Source: Pyxicephalus adspersus (taxonomy: Eukaryota > Chordata > Amphibia > Anura > Pyxicephalidae). Taken from it: DNA of 64,000 nucleotides. How positions within the stretch are numbered: position 1 is the stretch's first letter; every line of letters begins with the position of its first letter. Under the pieces are notes generated by a model. It was given only the letters and a program-made list of their open reading frames with translations. It was not told the DNA's origin and searched no databases. The translations under genes were made by a program, and so were the position numbers. The stretch covers positions 51,603,798-51,667,797 of the forward strand of contig NC_092868.1 in assembly GCF_032062135.1 (NCBI RefSeq), given 5' to 3'. This document shows, piece by piece, positions 35,836-48,026 of this stretch.

Positions 35836-37445
35836 CAGTTAGGTCCATAAATATTTGGACAGAGACAACTTTTTTCCAATTTTGGTTCTGTACATTACCA
35901 CAATTAATTTTAAATGAAACAACTCAGATGCAGTTGAACTGCAGACTTTCAGCTTTAATTCAGTGGGTTGAACAATAAGATTGCATAAAAATGTGAGGAA
36001 CTAAAGCCTTTTTTTACACAATCACTTCATTTCAGGGGCTCAAAAGTCATTGGACAATTGACTAAAAGGCTGGTTATGGGCAATTCCTTCGTTATGTCAT
36101 TATCAATTAAGCAGATAAAAGGCCTGAAGTTGATTTGAGGGGGTGCTTGTATGTGGAAGAGTTTGCTGTGAACAGACAACATGCGGTCAAAGGAGCTCTT
36201 TATGCAGGTGAAACAAGCCATTCTTAAGCTGCAAAAACAGAAAAAACCCATCTGAGAATTTTTTACAATATTAGGAGTAGCAAAATCTAGTTTGGTACAT
36301 CATGAGAAAGAAAATAAGCACTGGTGAACTCAGCTACGCCAAAAGACCTGGACGTCCACAAAACACAACAGTGGTGGATGATCGCAGAATCATTTCCATG
36401 AAGAAAAACCGCTTCACAACAGCCAACCAAGTGAACAACACTCTCCAGGAGATAGGCGTATCGATATCCAAGTCTACCATAAAGGTAAATACAGAGGGTG
36501 CACTGCAAGGTGCAAGCCACTCATAAGCCTCAAGAATAGAAAGGCTAGATTGGACTTTGCTGAAAAACATCTAAAAAAGCCAGCACAGTTCTGGAAAAAA
36601 CAAACATTCTTTGGACAGATTAAACCAAGATCAACCTTTACCAGAATCATGGCAAGAGAAAAGTATGGAGGCGTGGAACAGCTCATGATCCAAAGCATAG
36701 CACATCATCTGTAAAACATGGCGGAGGCAGTGTGATGGCTTGGGCGTGCATGGCTGCCATGGCACTGGGACACTAGTGTTTATCCATCATGTGACACAGG
36801 ACAGAAGCAGCCGCATGAATTCTGAGGTGTTCAGAGACATACTGTCTGCTCAAATCCAGCTAAATGCAGTCACATTGATTGGGAGGCGTTTCATAATAAA
36901 GATGGACAATGACCCAAAACATACAGCCAAAGCAACCCAGGAGAATATTAAAGCAAAGAAGTAGAATATTCTTAAATGGCCAAGTCAGTCACCTGATCTG
37001 AACCCAATTGAGCATGCATTTCACTTGTTGAAGACTAAACTTCGGACAGAAAGGCCCACAAACAAACAGCAACTGAAAGCCGCGGGAGTAAAGGCCTGGC
37101 AGAGCATTAAAAAGGAGGAAACCCAGCATCTGGTGATGTCCATGAGTTCAAGATTACAGGCTGTCATTGTCAGCAAAGGGTCTTCAACCAAGTATTGTAA
37201 ATGAACATTTTATTTTCAGCTCTTTTTTTGTCCAATTACGTTTGAGGCCCTGAAATGAAGTGATTGTTTAAAAAAAAAAAGCTTCCTCACATTTTTATGC
37301 AATCTTTTTGTTCAACCCACTAAGTTAAAGCTGAACGTCTGCAGTTCAACTGCATCGGAGTTGTTGCATTTAAAATTAATTGCGGTAATGTACAAAATCA
37401 AAATTAGAAAAAAGTTGTCTCTGTCCAAATTATTGGACCTAACTG
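35836..37445 (+). mobile_element. Near full-length Tc1/mariner transposon
   Basis: A 1610-bp element with long terminal inverted repeats of about 200 bp. The left end starts CAGTTAGGTCCATAAATATT and the right end closes with the reverse complement of nearly the same sequence (GGACCTAACTG). It is flanked by TA on both sides (35834-35835 and 37446-37447), the hallmark Tc1/mariner target duplication. Both inverted repeats have diverged by scattered substitutions, so the insertion is old. The body holds a broken transposase gene in plus orientation, antisense to tp73. Confidence 0.95.
36181..37204 (+). pseudogene. Tc1 transposase pseudogene
   Basis: Remnant of a transposase of about 340 codons, the usual Tc1 length, running from the ATG at 36181 to a TGA at 37202-37204. 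The N-terminal helix-turn-helix region is readable (MRSKELFMQVKQAI...), then TGA interrupts at 36253-36255. Frame changes follow near the GRP-like hook KRPGRPQNTT (about 36340) and again around 36490-36740. The catalytic region still shows the second Asp in DNDPKHTA (about 36905) and the third acidic position in SPDLNPIEHAFH (about 37000), with a TAG at 36962-36964 between them. At least two stops and several frameshifts make it inactive. Confidence 0.9.
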
Positions 37446-38229
37446 TATATCATCCCCACTGCCATTCTCAGAGATTCATTTGCTTCTCTACTTATGGTCA
37501 GTCTTAGTCTTATAGGTCTTTTAGGAATATGTCTACCCCTCCATCATTCTGATTGATTAATTTGCTGGTGTACGTCCAGACCTAACGTCAAACAGTCCAT
37601 GAACTGCCAATGCCAAAGCAGTGGGATACAGCTAAATTAGACTTGCACCAAAGTTTTAATGTAATGTAAAGCACAAATGAATTACATCTTTGTGTTGTTG
37701 TGCTCTTCAACCTAAACATGTTTTTTTGCATTGTGTTAGGTGATTTGGTGCTATGGCATCACAACACACCACACAGTTCTTGCACGGGTGCATATATAGG
37801 TGTTTTACTGTAGTTATGTGAATATGTCCTAAGAGTCAGGTGTAGTTTGCCACAAGGTGGCTTTGGATAAGGTAAAATAATGTAAAGATAAGTTGTTTAC
37901 TTTAATATTACCATTATGCATGTGAAAAAGTTAGTTTTTGAAGTGTAGGTACTTGCCTGGTTAAATCATCCTTGGGGCAGTACAGTGGCTAAGGAGATAA
38001 ACAAGTAGCATCATGCCAAAACAGCTTAAATTCAACTAATCGTTAAAATGTTTCATTGTATCATTAATATCTTTTTCCAAGTTAGCTCAGCTATGACATC
38101 ATTGTCTAAACAGTCAAATTGTGTTTTTTTTGTTAAAGCACTTTTTTTCTTAAGGACTTATCAAATGCGTCCTAAATGTGCAGACAAGGTGGTAAGTAAG
38201 TGGGGGAAGCAAATATGATTCTGCTGTGC

Positions 38230-38710
38230 TTCACTAGATGCATCACCAATAGGAGGAAGAAGGGCCCGATAGCCTATATAGATAGAACTGTGAGGTGTAT
38301 TACTAGAGGGATCACCACTAAAAGGGCCCAATTCCCTACATAGATGGATCTGTGGGGAGAAGGAATGGCCCATTACCCTATAGAAATAAAATTATGGGTT
38401 GTACAACTAAAATGATCACAGTAGAAGGACACAATACTCTATATAGATAGACCTGTGGGGGTGTATCACTAGAGGGAACACCAGTAGAAGAAAGAATGGC
38501 CCATTACCCTATATAGATAGAATCATGGGGTGTACAACTGAAGGGATCAACAGTAGGAGGAAGGAGTTCTGTATTCCCCTATATAAATAGAACTTTGAGG
38601 TGAAATAATAGAGGGAGTACCAGTAAGAGTAAAGAGTCATGATTTCCCACTACAGACAGAACTATGGGTGTATAACTAGAAGGATCAACAGTAGAAGAAC
38701 ATAATTAAAG
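38230..38710. repeat. Degenerate ~70-bp tandem array
   Basis: About seven imperfect units built from CCCTATATAGATAGAACT, GTGGGGTGTATCACTAGAGG and GATCACCAGTAGAAGGAA blocks. Heavy divergence points to an old array. No open frame persists. Confidence 0.75.
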
Positions 38711-39877
38711 TTGAAATTTCCCCTCTGCTACTAGGATAATATGTTGTTTACATAGATTACATTACTTTGGGACAAAGGCAGGTAGAACTATAGGGTGCTG
38801 AGAGAAAGCTTTTCCTTTTACTGTGCTTAGTAAGGTAGCATTACAGTCTGGTATATGTAGAGTCTTGAGAAAAGCAGATAAAGGGGGACATGGTTGCAAC
38901 TTTTGAATACAAGGAGAGTATAAATAAGGCACAGGAGTATTTTCAATACAAAGCCAAGATTTAGAATGTGGGGACATGACCTCAAACTAGCATGAGGAAA
39001 GTGCAAAATGAACCTTCAAAAGTAATATTTTGCCAAAAGAGATGCTTGGAACAGACTTTTCACAAAGGCATAAACCTGCTTGGGAAAAAACCATACCATA
39101 CATCTATCCTTCACTTTAACTCCTGCTGGGTATTCAAGACAGAAAGTGATAGGAGGAAATCACAGAACACAGGCAGTGTAGCCCCCAAAAAATATTGTGG
39201 AATTATAGGTTCGGTTTTGTCCATTCAACAGACTTGCACTACATAAATAAAAAAAATCTATATGTAATGGTATGTAGGATACAATAAATTATACTGGCTC
39301 CTCATAAAACTCAAGCCCTGGCATTAACCTTGAGATTAACTCCTGCCAAAGACAAATTACCTCACAAGGAAAGCATGGGCACATCTTAATTTTGGAAGGT
39401 GATGAACACTAAATTCTTAAAATAAAACAGAAAAAAATGTATTTAACATGTTTGCTTTGAACATCCAACATGTCCATACTGAGTCAAATCACAATTCGTC
39501 TATTTTTTGCTGGAGTTCTTGTGTGCCAAATTTGCGTGTTCAAGCAGAGAAACTTTTCTTAAGTATCTCAGGAATACTTTGCTACCTGGTGGGAGTTTGT
39601 GCCAGGTTCATGCTTGGACAAGGTCCTTCCTCTATGCTTATTGCATTTTGTAGGCTATACAGCACACACAACGCCTACACGTGCTGAAGGAAGCCATTTT
39701 GTTCTGGGAATAAGAACCTGTCTGAGCAGTCACACCTTTATATGAAGGTCCTGGAGCCTTTACCTATTAAACACTGGAAAAGCCCGAATATAAGCTTGTA
39801 TATGTATGTATATATTTTTCCAGTAAAATTTGCATTTGCAAAATACAATCACTGTTTAAACACCAAATCACACTCAC

Positions 39878-39998
39878 CATGATCGATTGGTTCATGTTCC
39901 TCATCTGGTAGACGTCCATGTTGACCTCTGTCCGATTGGGGACCTCTGAATTGGAGTGATTTGACTGAGGCAGGTCAAAATAATTGCTGTCCGGTTCC
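39878..39998 (-). CDS. tp73: tp73 exon 3 (TA-specific activation domain)
   Basis: Second coding exon of TA-p73. 121 bases complete Leu20 and encode residues 21-60, starting EPDSNYFDLPQSN and ending NMNQSIM. The NYFDLPQ stretch is the p73-specific part of the transactivation domain next to the FEHLW motif and is not found in p63. The acceptor is TTCTAG at 40004-39999 after a pyrimidine-rich tract. The donor is GTGAGTG at 39877-39871. The exon ends in phase 0 and joins exon 4 in frame. It is absent from deltaN transcripts, which start downstream. Because 121 is not a multiple of three, skipping this exon alone would shift the frame. Tyr26 corresponds to Tyr28 of human p73, a YAP-independent tyrosine in the activation domain. 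The middle of the exon (about residues 32-48) diverges from mammals, as expected for an acidic or disordered region. Confidence 0.94.
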
Positions 39999-41074
39999 CT
40001 AGAAGCAGAAGAAGATAAAACAAAGTCAGATATTTTATCTTTATTCCAGAATCTGATTATTTTTTTCTTTCCCCAAACAAAAGAGAAGTTCATCTATAGG
40101 CAATTTTTTATTTTTTGTGTTCAATAGCATGGGGGAAGGATTAAAACTAATTTTAGGGTTTTATAGCCGTCTGTGACACTGATAAAGAGATTTCCTCTTA
40201 CAAACTTTTAGTATACAGGAAACTTTCCAACAGCAACATGAACAGAAGTATAAATTCACCTAAAAGTTAAGTGGGGAAATGCCAAAACTTCTGTCTGTTT
40301 TTAATTATTGATTGATTTTCTACAGTATATTTTCTCTCACTTTCTGCCTCATAAAATGTCCCCAAAACAGATAATGGGAGTAAATCACTTCAAATAAATG
40401 TAAAACCTGACAGGGTTGTAACCCTTCCCCTGTATCCTAAACTATGAAAAACATTGGCTATTGATACAATTCTCTTTAAGCCAATATTAATTCACGTCAT
40501 CAATGGAATGCAAGATTTTAGTACCGATAATACCAATTGCTAAAATACCCCATTCCCCTGATTGGGCACGGCTGGGAGTCGGATTGGTAGGTTGCTCGGC
40601 CGCCATTCTTAGAACTTGGATCCTATACGGATCTATATGGATTTGTTGGACTACAATTGAGAAAAAAACCCAAAAAACTTCTTATCTTTTATAACCTGCA
40701 CTGGAAGACTAAAACTTAGAATTCAATACTATACTATGGAAAACAAATTGGTACACAATGTCCAAGATGCCCATTTAATGACAAAGTGAACATATAACAA
40801 AGCTACCAAATAACAGTGACAGATCCAGAACCTGTATACTAAAAGAAGTGAAGAATTCTTTATCTATACACCTATACCAATGCTCAAAATATAGCATCAG
40901 CATATACACGGTCAGGGAATCAACAAAAATTTTAAAAAGAAAGATCGAAAATAGATGCCTGCATTGTGCTTTCATGATGGGTGTTATTAAATTTTTATAA
41001 GATCAATGCATTTATTACAAAACCTAAATGTGGATTTGTCACATGAGAACTTTCTGGCTGAAAGGAAACACAAA

Positions 41075-41267
41075 GGCCCCGATGTAATAAAGCTTTCCAA
41101 ATTTTTCAGTGAACCAGGGAGATCCAGCAAACCTGGAATGGATCTTGTACAGGACTGAAAACGTTTGCTAACAAATAGCAAATGACTTTTAAGTATGCTG
41201 GATTACCCCGGTTCACTGATGAAAGTGTAGCCTCTTCAGCCTAGGAGAGCTTTAATAAAACAGGTCC
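41075..41267. repeat. Palindromic foldback repeat, copy 3
   Basis: Same family: GATGTAATAAAGCTTTCCAA at left, AGAGCTTTAATAAAACAGGT at right, centre GCTAACAAATAGCAAATGAC. It lies in tp73 intron 2. Confidence 0.75.
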
Positions 41268-41276
41268 AATGTCTCA

Positions 41277-41442
41277 TGGAAAGTCTTTCCAGAAAAGTGG
41301 AGGCCATTATATCCATAAAGGTTCAATGTGTTGGGATGCAAAGGTGCCGTGTTAATGCCCATTGTTTTAGAATGGGATGCCCAACAAGCACATATAGATA
41401 AAATGACCAGATGTGTGCAAACCTTTTGCAATATAGTGTACA
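41277..41442 (+). mobile_element. Tc1-like 3'-end remnant
   Basis: GAAAGTCTTTCCAGAAAAGTGGAGGCC, TTAATGCCCATTGTTTTAGA and ATGGGATGCCCAACAAGCAC are the 3' end of the same Tc1-like family, ending in a TGCAATATAGTG terminal block. It lies in intron 2, directly beside a foldback repeat. The first motif spans 41279-41305 and is cited by its key words only. Confidence 0.65.
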
Positions 41443-41783
41443 GAACACATCCAGCCTGTAGTTCAGTTTCATCATAAAGACAAACAGGATAAAAATATGC
41501 CAATACCACAAATATTGCTTACCTAATAATCTAGCTCATACAGGTTCCCTTTTAATATTGCTAAGGCAACACATTTAAATATATGTATCTATCACACAGT
41601 TCAGACTGGTTCAAAATAGCATGAAATCTAAATCTCTGCAACATAGAATCTTCTGAGTGCCTTTAACTTGCTCACAAAGCCATATATTCACGTATAAACC
41701 TTCACTGAACACTACATCTTTTTCCTGACGTAATAATGGATTTTAAAATAAACAAAAAAAAAATACCCAGAACTGAAACTTAC

Positions 41784-41879
41784 AGGGTACTCCAGAGGTG
41801 CTCAAAAGTCGTCCCTTCATCAGCAGAGGAAGAATGGGACATCTTCACGGAGGGGGAGTCAGACAAAGGATAGATCACT
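41784..41879 (-). CDS. tp73: tp73 exon 2 (start of TA-p73)
   Basis: First coding exon of full-length TA-p73, a nuclear p53-family transcription factor acting in apoptosis, neural development and multiciliogenesis. The ATG is at 41842-41840 (A at -3). The 59 coding bases encode 19 codons plus two bases of Leu20. The peptide MSHSSSADEGTTFEHLWST is close to the p73 N-terminus and carries the FxxxW transactivation motif (F13, W17, then L20) that contacts MDM2 and p300. The exon ends in a GTAAGT donor at 41783-41778. A pyrimidine-rich CCACAG acceptor at 41885-41880 leaves 37 bases of 5'UTR in this exon. The split Leu codon (CT|G) matches exon 3 exactly. p63 is ruled out because its TA start is different. 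The start is chosen by homology, since no in-frame stop lies between the acceptor and the ATG. The acceptor is inferred. Confidence 0.92.
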
Positions 41880-42002
41880 CTGTGGCCAGAACACAGACAC
41901 AATTATCATTAACACATCAGCATGCACAGTCCCAACACACTGCCCTACAAGACCTCATATATACTATATGTCCAGGAGATTGTCAACATTTTATCATCAC
42001 AA

Positions 42003-42750
42003 CTACTATATGGCTAAAAGTAGTGGGCTCCCCTTCATGCTATTAGGTTTTGATGTTCTCAGTGATGGAAACTATAAATTCATTAGCTTAGAAAAACATA
42101 TTGGACAATTATGAACTTTTGTGAAGACCTTTCCTGTTTCAGCATAAATGTGTGTACCAACCTCCATGAAGATATGTATTGACACATTTGGTGTGAACAA
42201 GCTCAAGTGGCCTGCACAGCTCGCTGAATCCTACCGGATGTCTGTAGGATGAATTGGCACACAGGCTATTAGTATGAGCCAGTATTTTTTATAAAGCACC
42301 AACATTTTACGCAGCGCTTGTTATATTACTAATGTCATAGTTTTATGTCATTAATGTAGTCTAAAGACATTTTTTTTCTTTTTTTTTGAGGGAAAGCTGA
42401 CCTAACTGCATGTTTTTAGGATGTGAGAGAACATACAAACTTGCAGACAGAGAATTGGTTGAGATTTGAACCTGTGACCTAGTGCTGCAAAGACAAGAAT
42501 GCAAACCACTAAACCAACCGTGCCCTATGAGCCAATCCGTGACCCACCTGTACCTAAAATATGCTATCTTAGCTAAATGCCCCCAAACTTTGACAATCAC
42601 ACTGTCAATCTTTTTGAAAGTCTTTCCGTGAGAGTGGAGGCTTTAAAAAGAAACTTCATAATAATGCCCATGGTTTTGGAATAGGACAGCCGACAAGCAC
42701 ATATTGGTGTGAAAGTCAGGTGGCCCCAAAAGTTTGGTGATACAGTGAAG
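42003..42750 (+). mobile_element. Tc1-like element split by a nested SINE
   Basis: The left terminus ACTATATGGCTAAAAGTAGT and a right terminus with CCCCAAAAGTTTGGTGATAC enclose degraded transposase-region sequence (GAAGACCTTTCCTGTTTCAG; CTCAAGTGGCCTGCACAGCT). The element is interrupted at 42273-42534 by a SINE with its own 9-bp target duplication. Removing the insert restores the family's GGATGAATTGGCAC... continuity only loosely because both parts have decayed. Confidence 0.7.
42282..42525 (-). mobile_element. tRNA-headed SINE, nested, with 9-bp target duplication
   Basis: Head on the minus strand with A-box- and B-box-like segments (the plus strand reads TTGAACCTGTGACC, then ACCACTAAACCAACCGTGCC). 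The tail TATAAAGCACCAACATTTTAC is at the low-coordinate end. TATGAGCCA flanks it at 42273-42281 and 42526-42534. The host is the Tc1-like element. Confidence 0.8.
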
Positions 42751-44007
42751 CTGAAGTATCTCCACTCAAGTCATAATTAAAGGCCAATACTAGATTAAAA
42801 AACATAACCACTTTCCAAGTTGTTTAATGTAAAGTATATATTCTCTTGCTTGGGGACTGAAATGAAAAATAACTATTCCCTGCAGTCTCTTGAAAGAACC
42901 CATTCCCATTACAGCCTTGGTCTGCGTTTTCAAAAATACATGCATGTTTCCAAGTATTGCGTTCAGAAGCCCAACAACACACATCACACAGAAATGTAGG
43001 ACATGCTGGACTAGGCTGCGATTATGAATGAAGAGAAACCCTGCACATCAACATGTTGCATTACCATACACTTCCATGTGTGGGAACAAACCCTAATGGA
43101 GGAGACTTGGAGATTTTAGATATTTAAAAAAAAGTGTATTTTTTTTCTATATTAAGAATATTGTTGTGTACAATTTGCATCCTTTTTATCCTACATATAC
43201 CTGTTTGTATTTGTATATATTAAAAAAACCAAATATTACATTCAAGCAAAATATATATATTTTACATTCTATTTTTTTGCTACTGTCCATGGGATCCTTA
43301 GCTGGCAGTAGAGCATGCTGGGAAATCTTACATGGCACCTGCATGATTAGAAGGGTGTGAGGATATCTCGGCATGGAGTCAATTACATTAAAGTGTTAGC
43401 GCTTCCGTCATAAGCTCAGACACCAGAAAACCCTCAAGAGGTCCGTGCCACACGGAAGACAGAATTAGAAGCAGCACTTCCCGTCGTTAAGATGTGCCAA
43501 GATGGACGAGCCTGGGCCTGCCTGGCAGTGGTCATAATATGTCACTTTACTGCCTTCATATCTTACGCCTAACGCGAATGTTAGCTCGCCAAGAGGTCTC
43601 TGATTGGAAGTATTCACGGCACACTCTGTGGCGGTGGCTACCAGTCAGCACCCCATCGAGAGCCCAAATACACAAAGATATGACTGAACTGATGTACAAA
43701 TGTTGTAAAAATGGCTTTAGTTGTAGGGGGAAAAATATTTGTAATAACTAAATCAAAATGAGTTCAAAGGACAGTGACTGCACTGGATGTCTTTTTTCCC
43801 TCAAATGAGCACGCCAGTGCCATGCATTGTTTCCAGATTCTCCATAACATTGGATAAATGACTTGGGGGTTCAGTGGAGTAAAATAACACCATCCTTGCA
43901 ACCAGTTCCGAAATCTACACTGCTCTGTCAAATAACACAGCCAGGTAGATGACACCACTTCTAATGAAGGAATGCAGTGGTGTCCTCTCCATGTCCAGCC
44001 TACTAAT

Positions 44008-44600
44008 TAATATTATTATTAATAAACAGTATATATATAGTGCCAACATATTACCAAGCGCTGAACAATAAATAGGGGTTGCAAATTACAGACAGATACA
44101 TACAGTGACACAGGAGGAGGCGAGGACCCTCCCCCGAAGAGCTTACAATCTAAGAGGTGGGGGAAGAAGCACACAATAGGAGGGGGGATATGGAAGGCTG
44201 GGTGAGTAGTGATGTGTTTATGAGACACAAAAAGACGGGGAGGTGAGTATGAAAAGATGGGTTTTGAGGGCCTTTTTAAATGAGCAGAAAGTTGGAGCAC
44301 GCCGAATAGGACGAGGAAGATCATTCCAGAGAGTCGGGGCACCTCTAGAAAAGTCTAGAGCCGTGCATGTGATGAGGTTATGAGTGAGGAAGTCATTAGT
44401 AGGTCATTGCAGGAGCAAAGAGAGTGGCTAGGTGAGTATTTTTTTTACCAGGTCAGAAAGGTAAGATTTGAGATTTGAAGGCAAAGCACAAGAGATGAAT
44501 TTGATTCGCAGGTGAAATGGAAGCCAATGAAGAGAACTACAAAGAGAGGCAGCAGAGGAGTGGTGGGAAGGATAGATATAGGAGAAGAAGAGGAGTGATA
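44008..44600 (-). repeat. Long interspersed repeat sharing the SINE tail
   Basis: It begins with (ATT)n and the ATAGTGCCAACATATTACC tail, continues through the CACAGGAGGAGGCGAGGACC and AGAGCTTACAATCTAAGAGG blocks, and extends a further 400 bases (ATGGGTTTTGAGGGCC; GGAAGATCATTCCAGAGAGT; GAAGCCAATGAAGAGAAC). These blocks are common in amphibian genomes. I cannot assign a class. Confidence 0.55.
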
Positions 44601-47600
44601 AAGGCACTCCTCCACTCTCTTTCTCACACTCTGCTTTACAGGCTCCTTGTCAACATATTCCTGTATTCCATTCCTGCCTCTCACTGTTTCAGCGATGCTG
44701 TATAGAAAATTGCAAGTAAGTACAGTATGGGTACTTACACTCGTATCAATAAATCAATATATTTTATGATCCATTTATTCAACGTTGCATTCAGTTCTGA
44801 TTTAGATATCTGCTTGGAGTTCAGCTTTAAGGGCTTACAGCTTGCGTCATTTCTGCAGGTTTATAAGGGATCAGGCTTGCAGCTTACAGAGAGCTTACAA
44901 AGATGACGTATTGAATAAAGCATGTAGCAGAACGATATCATAGTTCTATCAAGAAGACTGGTGATGCTGCAGGTATACACTTTGCAAAGAGAAAAATAAA
45001 ATTGGAATATAACCATGCCCAGCTTGTGTAGGAAGTAGAGTTTGCTTTAAATAGACCTCTGTTCACATCCAGTGGTCAGATCACATTATAGGTGTAGTAT
45101 TCTGTATCTGTATAGGTGTAGTGGGGATGTGGCTGTATACATAATAATATATAATTATATAATATATTATATAATAAATATATAATAAGTATATAATAAA
45201 GTAATAGTATTCAAAGTATTTATATTTGAATACACACAGTAATATGAACATGAAATATAACACAATACTATTAGAAATGTAGGCATTTCTGATCAATGAT
45301 TGATCTATATATTGATCGAACATTAACATGATGTTTCCTTTCCACTCACCAAGCTCATTTATCCCACTCATATTTATCTCATAAGGGAATATCTCCTTGG
45401 TGGTCAAGCTGAGACGGGGAAAGAACAGGGCTGATCAATAAGCTCATGGTGATAACCAGATAAACAGCTAGTATCTGGGAGATATCAATCATTTACCTGG
45501 TTGTGCGCCTATAGTGAATGACTAGCATAAGACCATAAGCAGCTGTACCAACACACATTGCACTGACAGTCCTGTGTTATTCAGAATCTAATCCAAAGAA
45601 ATGATGTGCATCAGATGCTGCGGTAAATTCTTCTAAATAATTGGTTGAAAAAGACTGCAGCACTAAAATGTAAAAAATAAATGGATTTAAAAAGTATCTT
45701 ATAAACAAAAATGGCAATTATGATACATAATGCTGTAGTAAAGATTTAGGGTTTAAATATACTTTAATTTTGATACCCAGAACTGATATAAAGATTTACA
45801 AATCAGTTTAATAAATAAATTGGTAATCCATGCCTGCAAATATTCTGGCGTACTGAACATAAAATGAGACAATTTATCTGAATTTCAGTATTGTGCTGCC
45901 CCCTGCAGGCAATATTCAGCATTGCAGATAAAGCATCAAAAAGACAGTGGCCTACAAATAAAGCAATTCTAAAAAAATATTATAGAGCTGATCGCCCTAT
46001 GCAAATCTCAGCTTTAATGCCTTATTATCTAGTAGGTATCTAGGACAAGTATACAAAGAAGGAAGGTCTGAGAAAATTAAAGTACTGAGCGTTTGCATGA
46101 AAGCTGAGCAACTAGTATTTAGCAATGGATTTAATGTAACTTGATGCAAAAATACATTGCATTCCTGTGCGTCCCCTTCCGAGTTAAAGTTACCCGATGG
46201 AATATCTGCAGTCCTGTGTTTACATTCAATGCTTTCCTGGCCTCACTTGCTCATTGCAGCCCTATAGACTTCTATTGGGCATTCTACCCCAAGCCCAAAA
46301 AGTCCATAGGGCTGTAATGCACAGGTGTGAGCACATTGCTGGACCTAATTTATGGAGAGTGGGCTATCATCGAGATAAAAGGTGATGGGAAATTCAACAT
46401 GTTATAGATGCCCCCAACACAGGAAGTAAGGGAAAATTACACAAGAAGGACACCTGTTTTGAGACAGGAAGTGAAGGTAAAACTCCAGCAAAAAAAAAAA
46501 AAAAAAAAAAAGCAGTTGGTCTAAGTAAACACATGTAATTATAAATTTCTGTGGAATGGAAAAATAAAGTTCTGAGGTGAGAGGTGGAGGATAAGTGAGC
46601 AGCACCCAGCTGTGCTCTCCTCCACAAGCATTAATAGCGGTCCTTCCAGATTGGTCATTCATTTAGATTTTCACTTAAGACTAGCACGACTATTTGTTAC
46701 AGGCGACTATGGTTTGACGTATGTAGGCAACCTTAGCTGCTCCCTACTCCAGCCAAAAGTACAAGTGCTGGCCCTTTAATATATTTCTTGATTGTACCGC
46801 AATATACAAACAGTTGAGTCATCTGTTTACCGATACACGTAAATATGTTATGTACTACACCCTAGCATAACAGCAAAGAAGTCGACTTTCATTTTTAATC
46901 TGTAGAAGTCCCATTATTATACTGCACTCTTACAATATAGACTGAATAATGACTGAAATATTTCCAGGACAAATGACAACCTTCTATATCTGATGCTGAA
47001 ATGATCTTCTACACAATTACTAATAACATTCATGGCAGCTTCTCATTTATAGACTGTATTTTGTATCATTTCCTTTTTGATATTTTCATCAATAACATCC
47101 CTGTGAGATAACACATTGCTCATATCACATTGTATTTATTTCCTACAAGGTTTTAGGTTCACTTATGGGTTGGGGTCAGCGATGGATTCAGAATGAAGCA
47201 GAAAATAAAATTGTTTATGTTTTGGCTTTCTGGCTTTCCTCATTGTGCCTCATCAATGCAAAAGAAAAAAAAGAAAACATGGTTTTATGACATACTATAT
47301 ATAAGATTTATCACCAGGTCTTTGTGCCTTTATATGAACTGCAGGCAGATCATGGCTGGAGGGGAGGGGCTAAGAAAAAGTTTTGGCAAGGCCCACATGT
47401 GTCTCTGATTGAAAGAACTGTAATCCAATGAATGAAAGGGGCGGGCCAGGGACAGTCAGGCTGGCATGGGAGGAGCTAGATGATGATAGGTGTCCTCCAG
47501 CCAGGAAATGAAATTAACTTATTGCAGGTTGTAACGCACATGGTGAGAAGCTCACAGTGTGCAGTCAAATCATAGTATGCAATTTTAGTACAGGAGAACA

Positions 47601-47802
47601 GGTACAACTTTTCAAGATTTTTCTATTCGATTAGTTTTCACTACCTTTCCTGAAACACAACAGGAAGTTAACAGCAATCTCTGCAAAGAGTGGGAAATCC
47701 ACTGGCCCCACAGTTTTTACAGGAACACGCGTCTCTGTTTCAGGAATTCTCCCTTTATTCTTATTCAAGTGACAATTCAAAATTTTGGATTTGGGATACA
47801 TT

Positions 47803-48026
47803 GAGCCTGATATAAAAAACCTCTCCAAGGCTGGGGAGGATACACTTTCATCAGTGAAGCTGGATGATCAAGCAAACCTCCTGGAACAGATCTGGTCCAG
47901 GACTGAAAACATTTGCTAACAAATAGCGAATGACTTATGAAATCTATTCCAGGTAGGTTGGATCACTCAGCTTCATGATGAAAGTGTATCTTCTCCAGTC
48001 TTAGAGAGCTTTAATAAATCAGGCCC
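47803..48026. repeat. Palindromic foldback repeat, copy 4
   Basis: The left arm has CTCTCCAAGGCTGGGGAGGA and TCATCAGTGAAGCTGGATGA; the right arm has CAGCTTCATGATGAAAGTGT and GAGAGCTTTAATAAATCAGG. Confidence 0.75.

Larger units (their letters stand above)
32657..39877 (-). other. tp73: tp73 intron 3, part between exon 3 and exon 3'
   Basis: For deltaN transcripts this is the 5' flank; for TA transcripts it is intron. Contents: P2 promoter block, a 219-bp foldback element (33473-33691), repeat-free stretches that could carry enhancers (34060-34270 and 34860-35250), a 1.6-kb Tc1 transposon (35836-37445) and a degenerate ~70-bp tandem array (38230-38710). No exon is recognised. Confidence 0.8.
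39999..41783 (-). other. tp73: tp73 intron 2
   Basis: A 1785-bp intron bounded by the GTAAGT donor of exon 2 and the TTCTAG acceptor of exon 3. It carries one foldback repeat (41075-41267) and a Tc1 3'-end remnant (about 41277-41442). The rest is unremarkable AT-rich DNA. Confidence 0.85.

Noticed and set aside
36302..36526. A 74-residue plus-strand protein starting MRKKIS.
   Set aside because: It is one frame-shifted piece of the decayed Tc1 transposase, not a separate gene.
39878..41879. Reading the locus as tp63 rather than tp73.
   Set aside because: The TA start (FEHLW then NYFDLPQ), the SRAAS/VPTHSPY linker and FEVTFQQ are p73-type. p63 has a different TA exon and linker.
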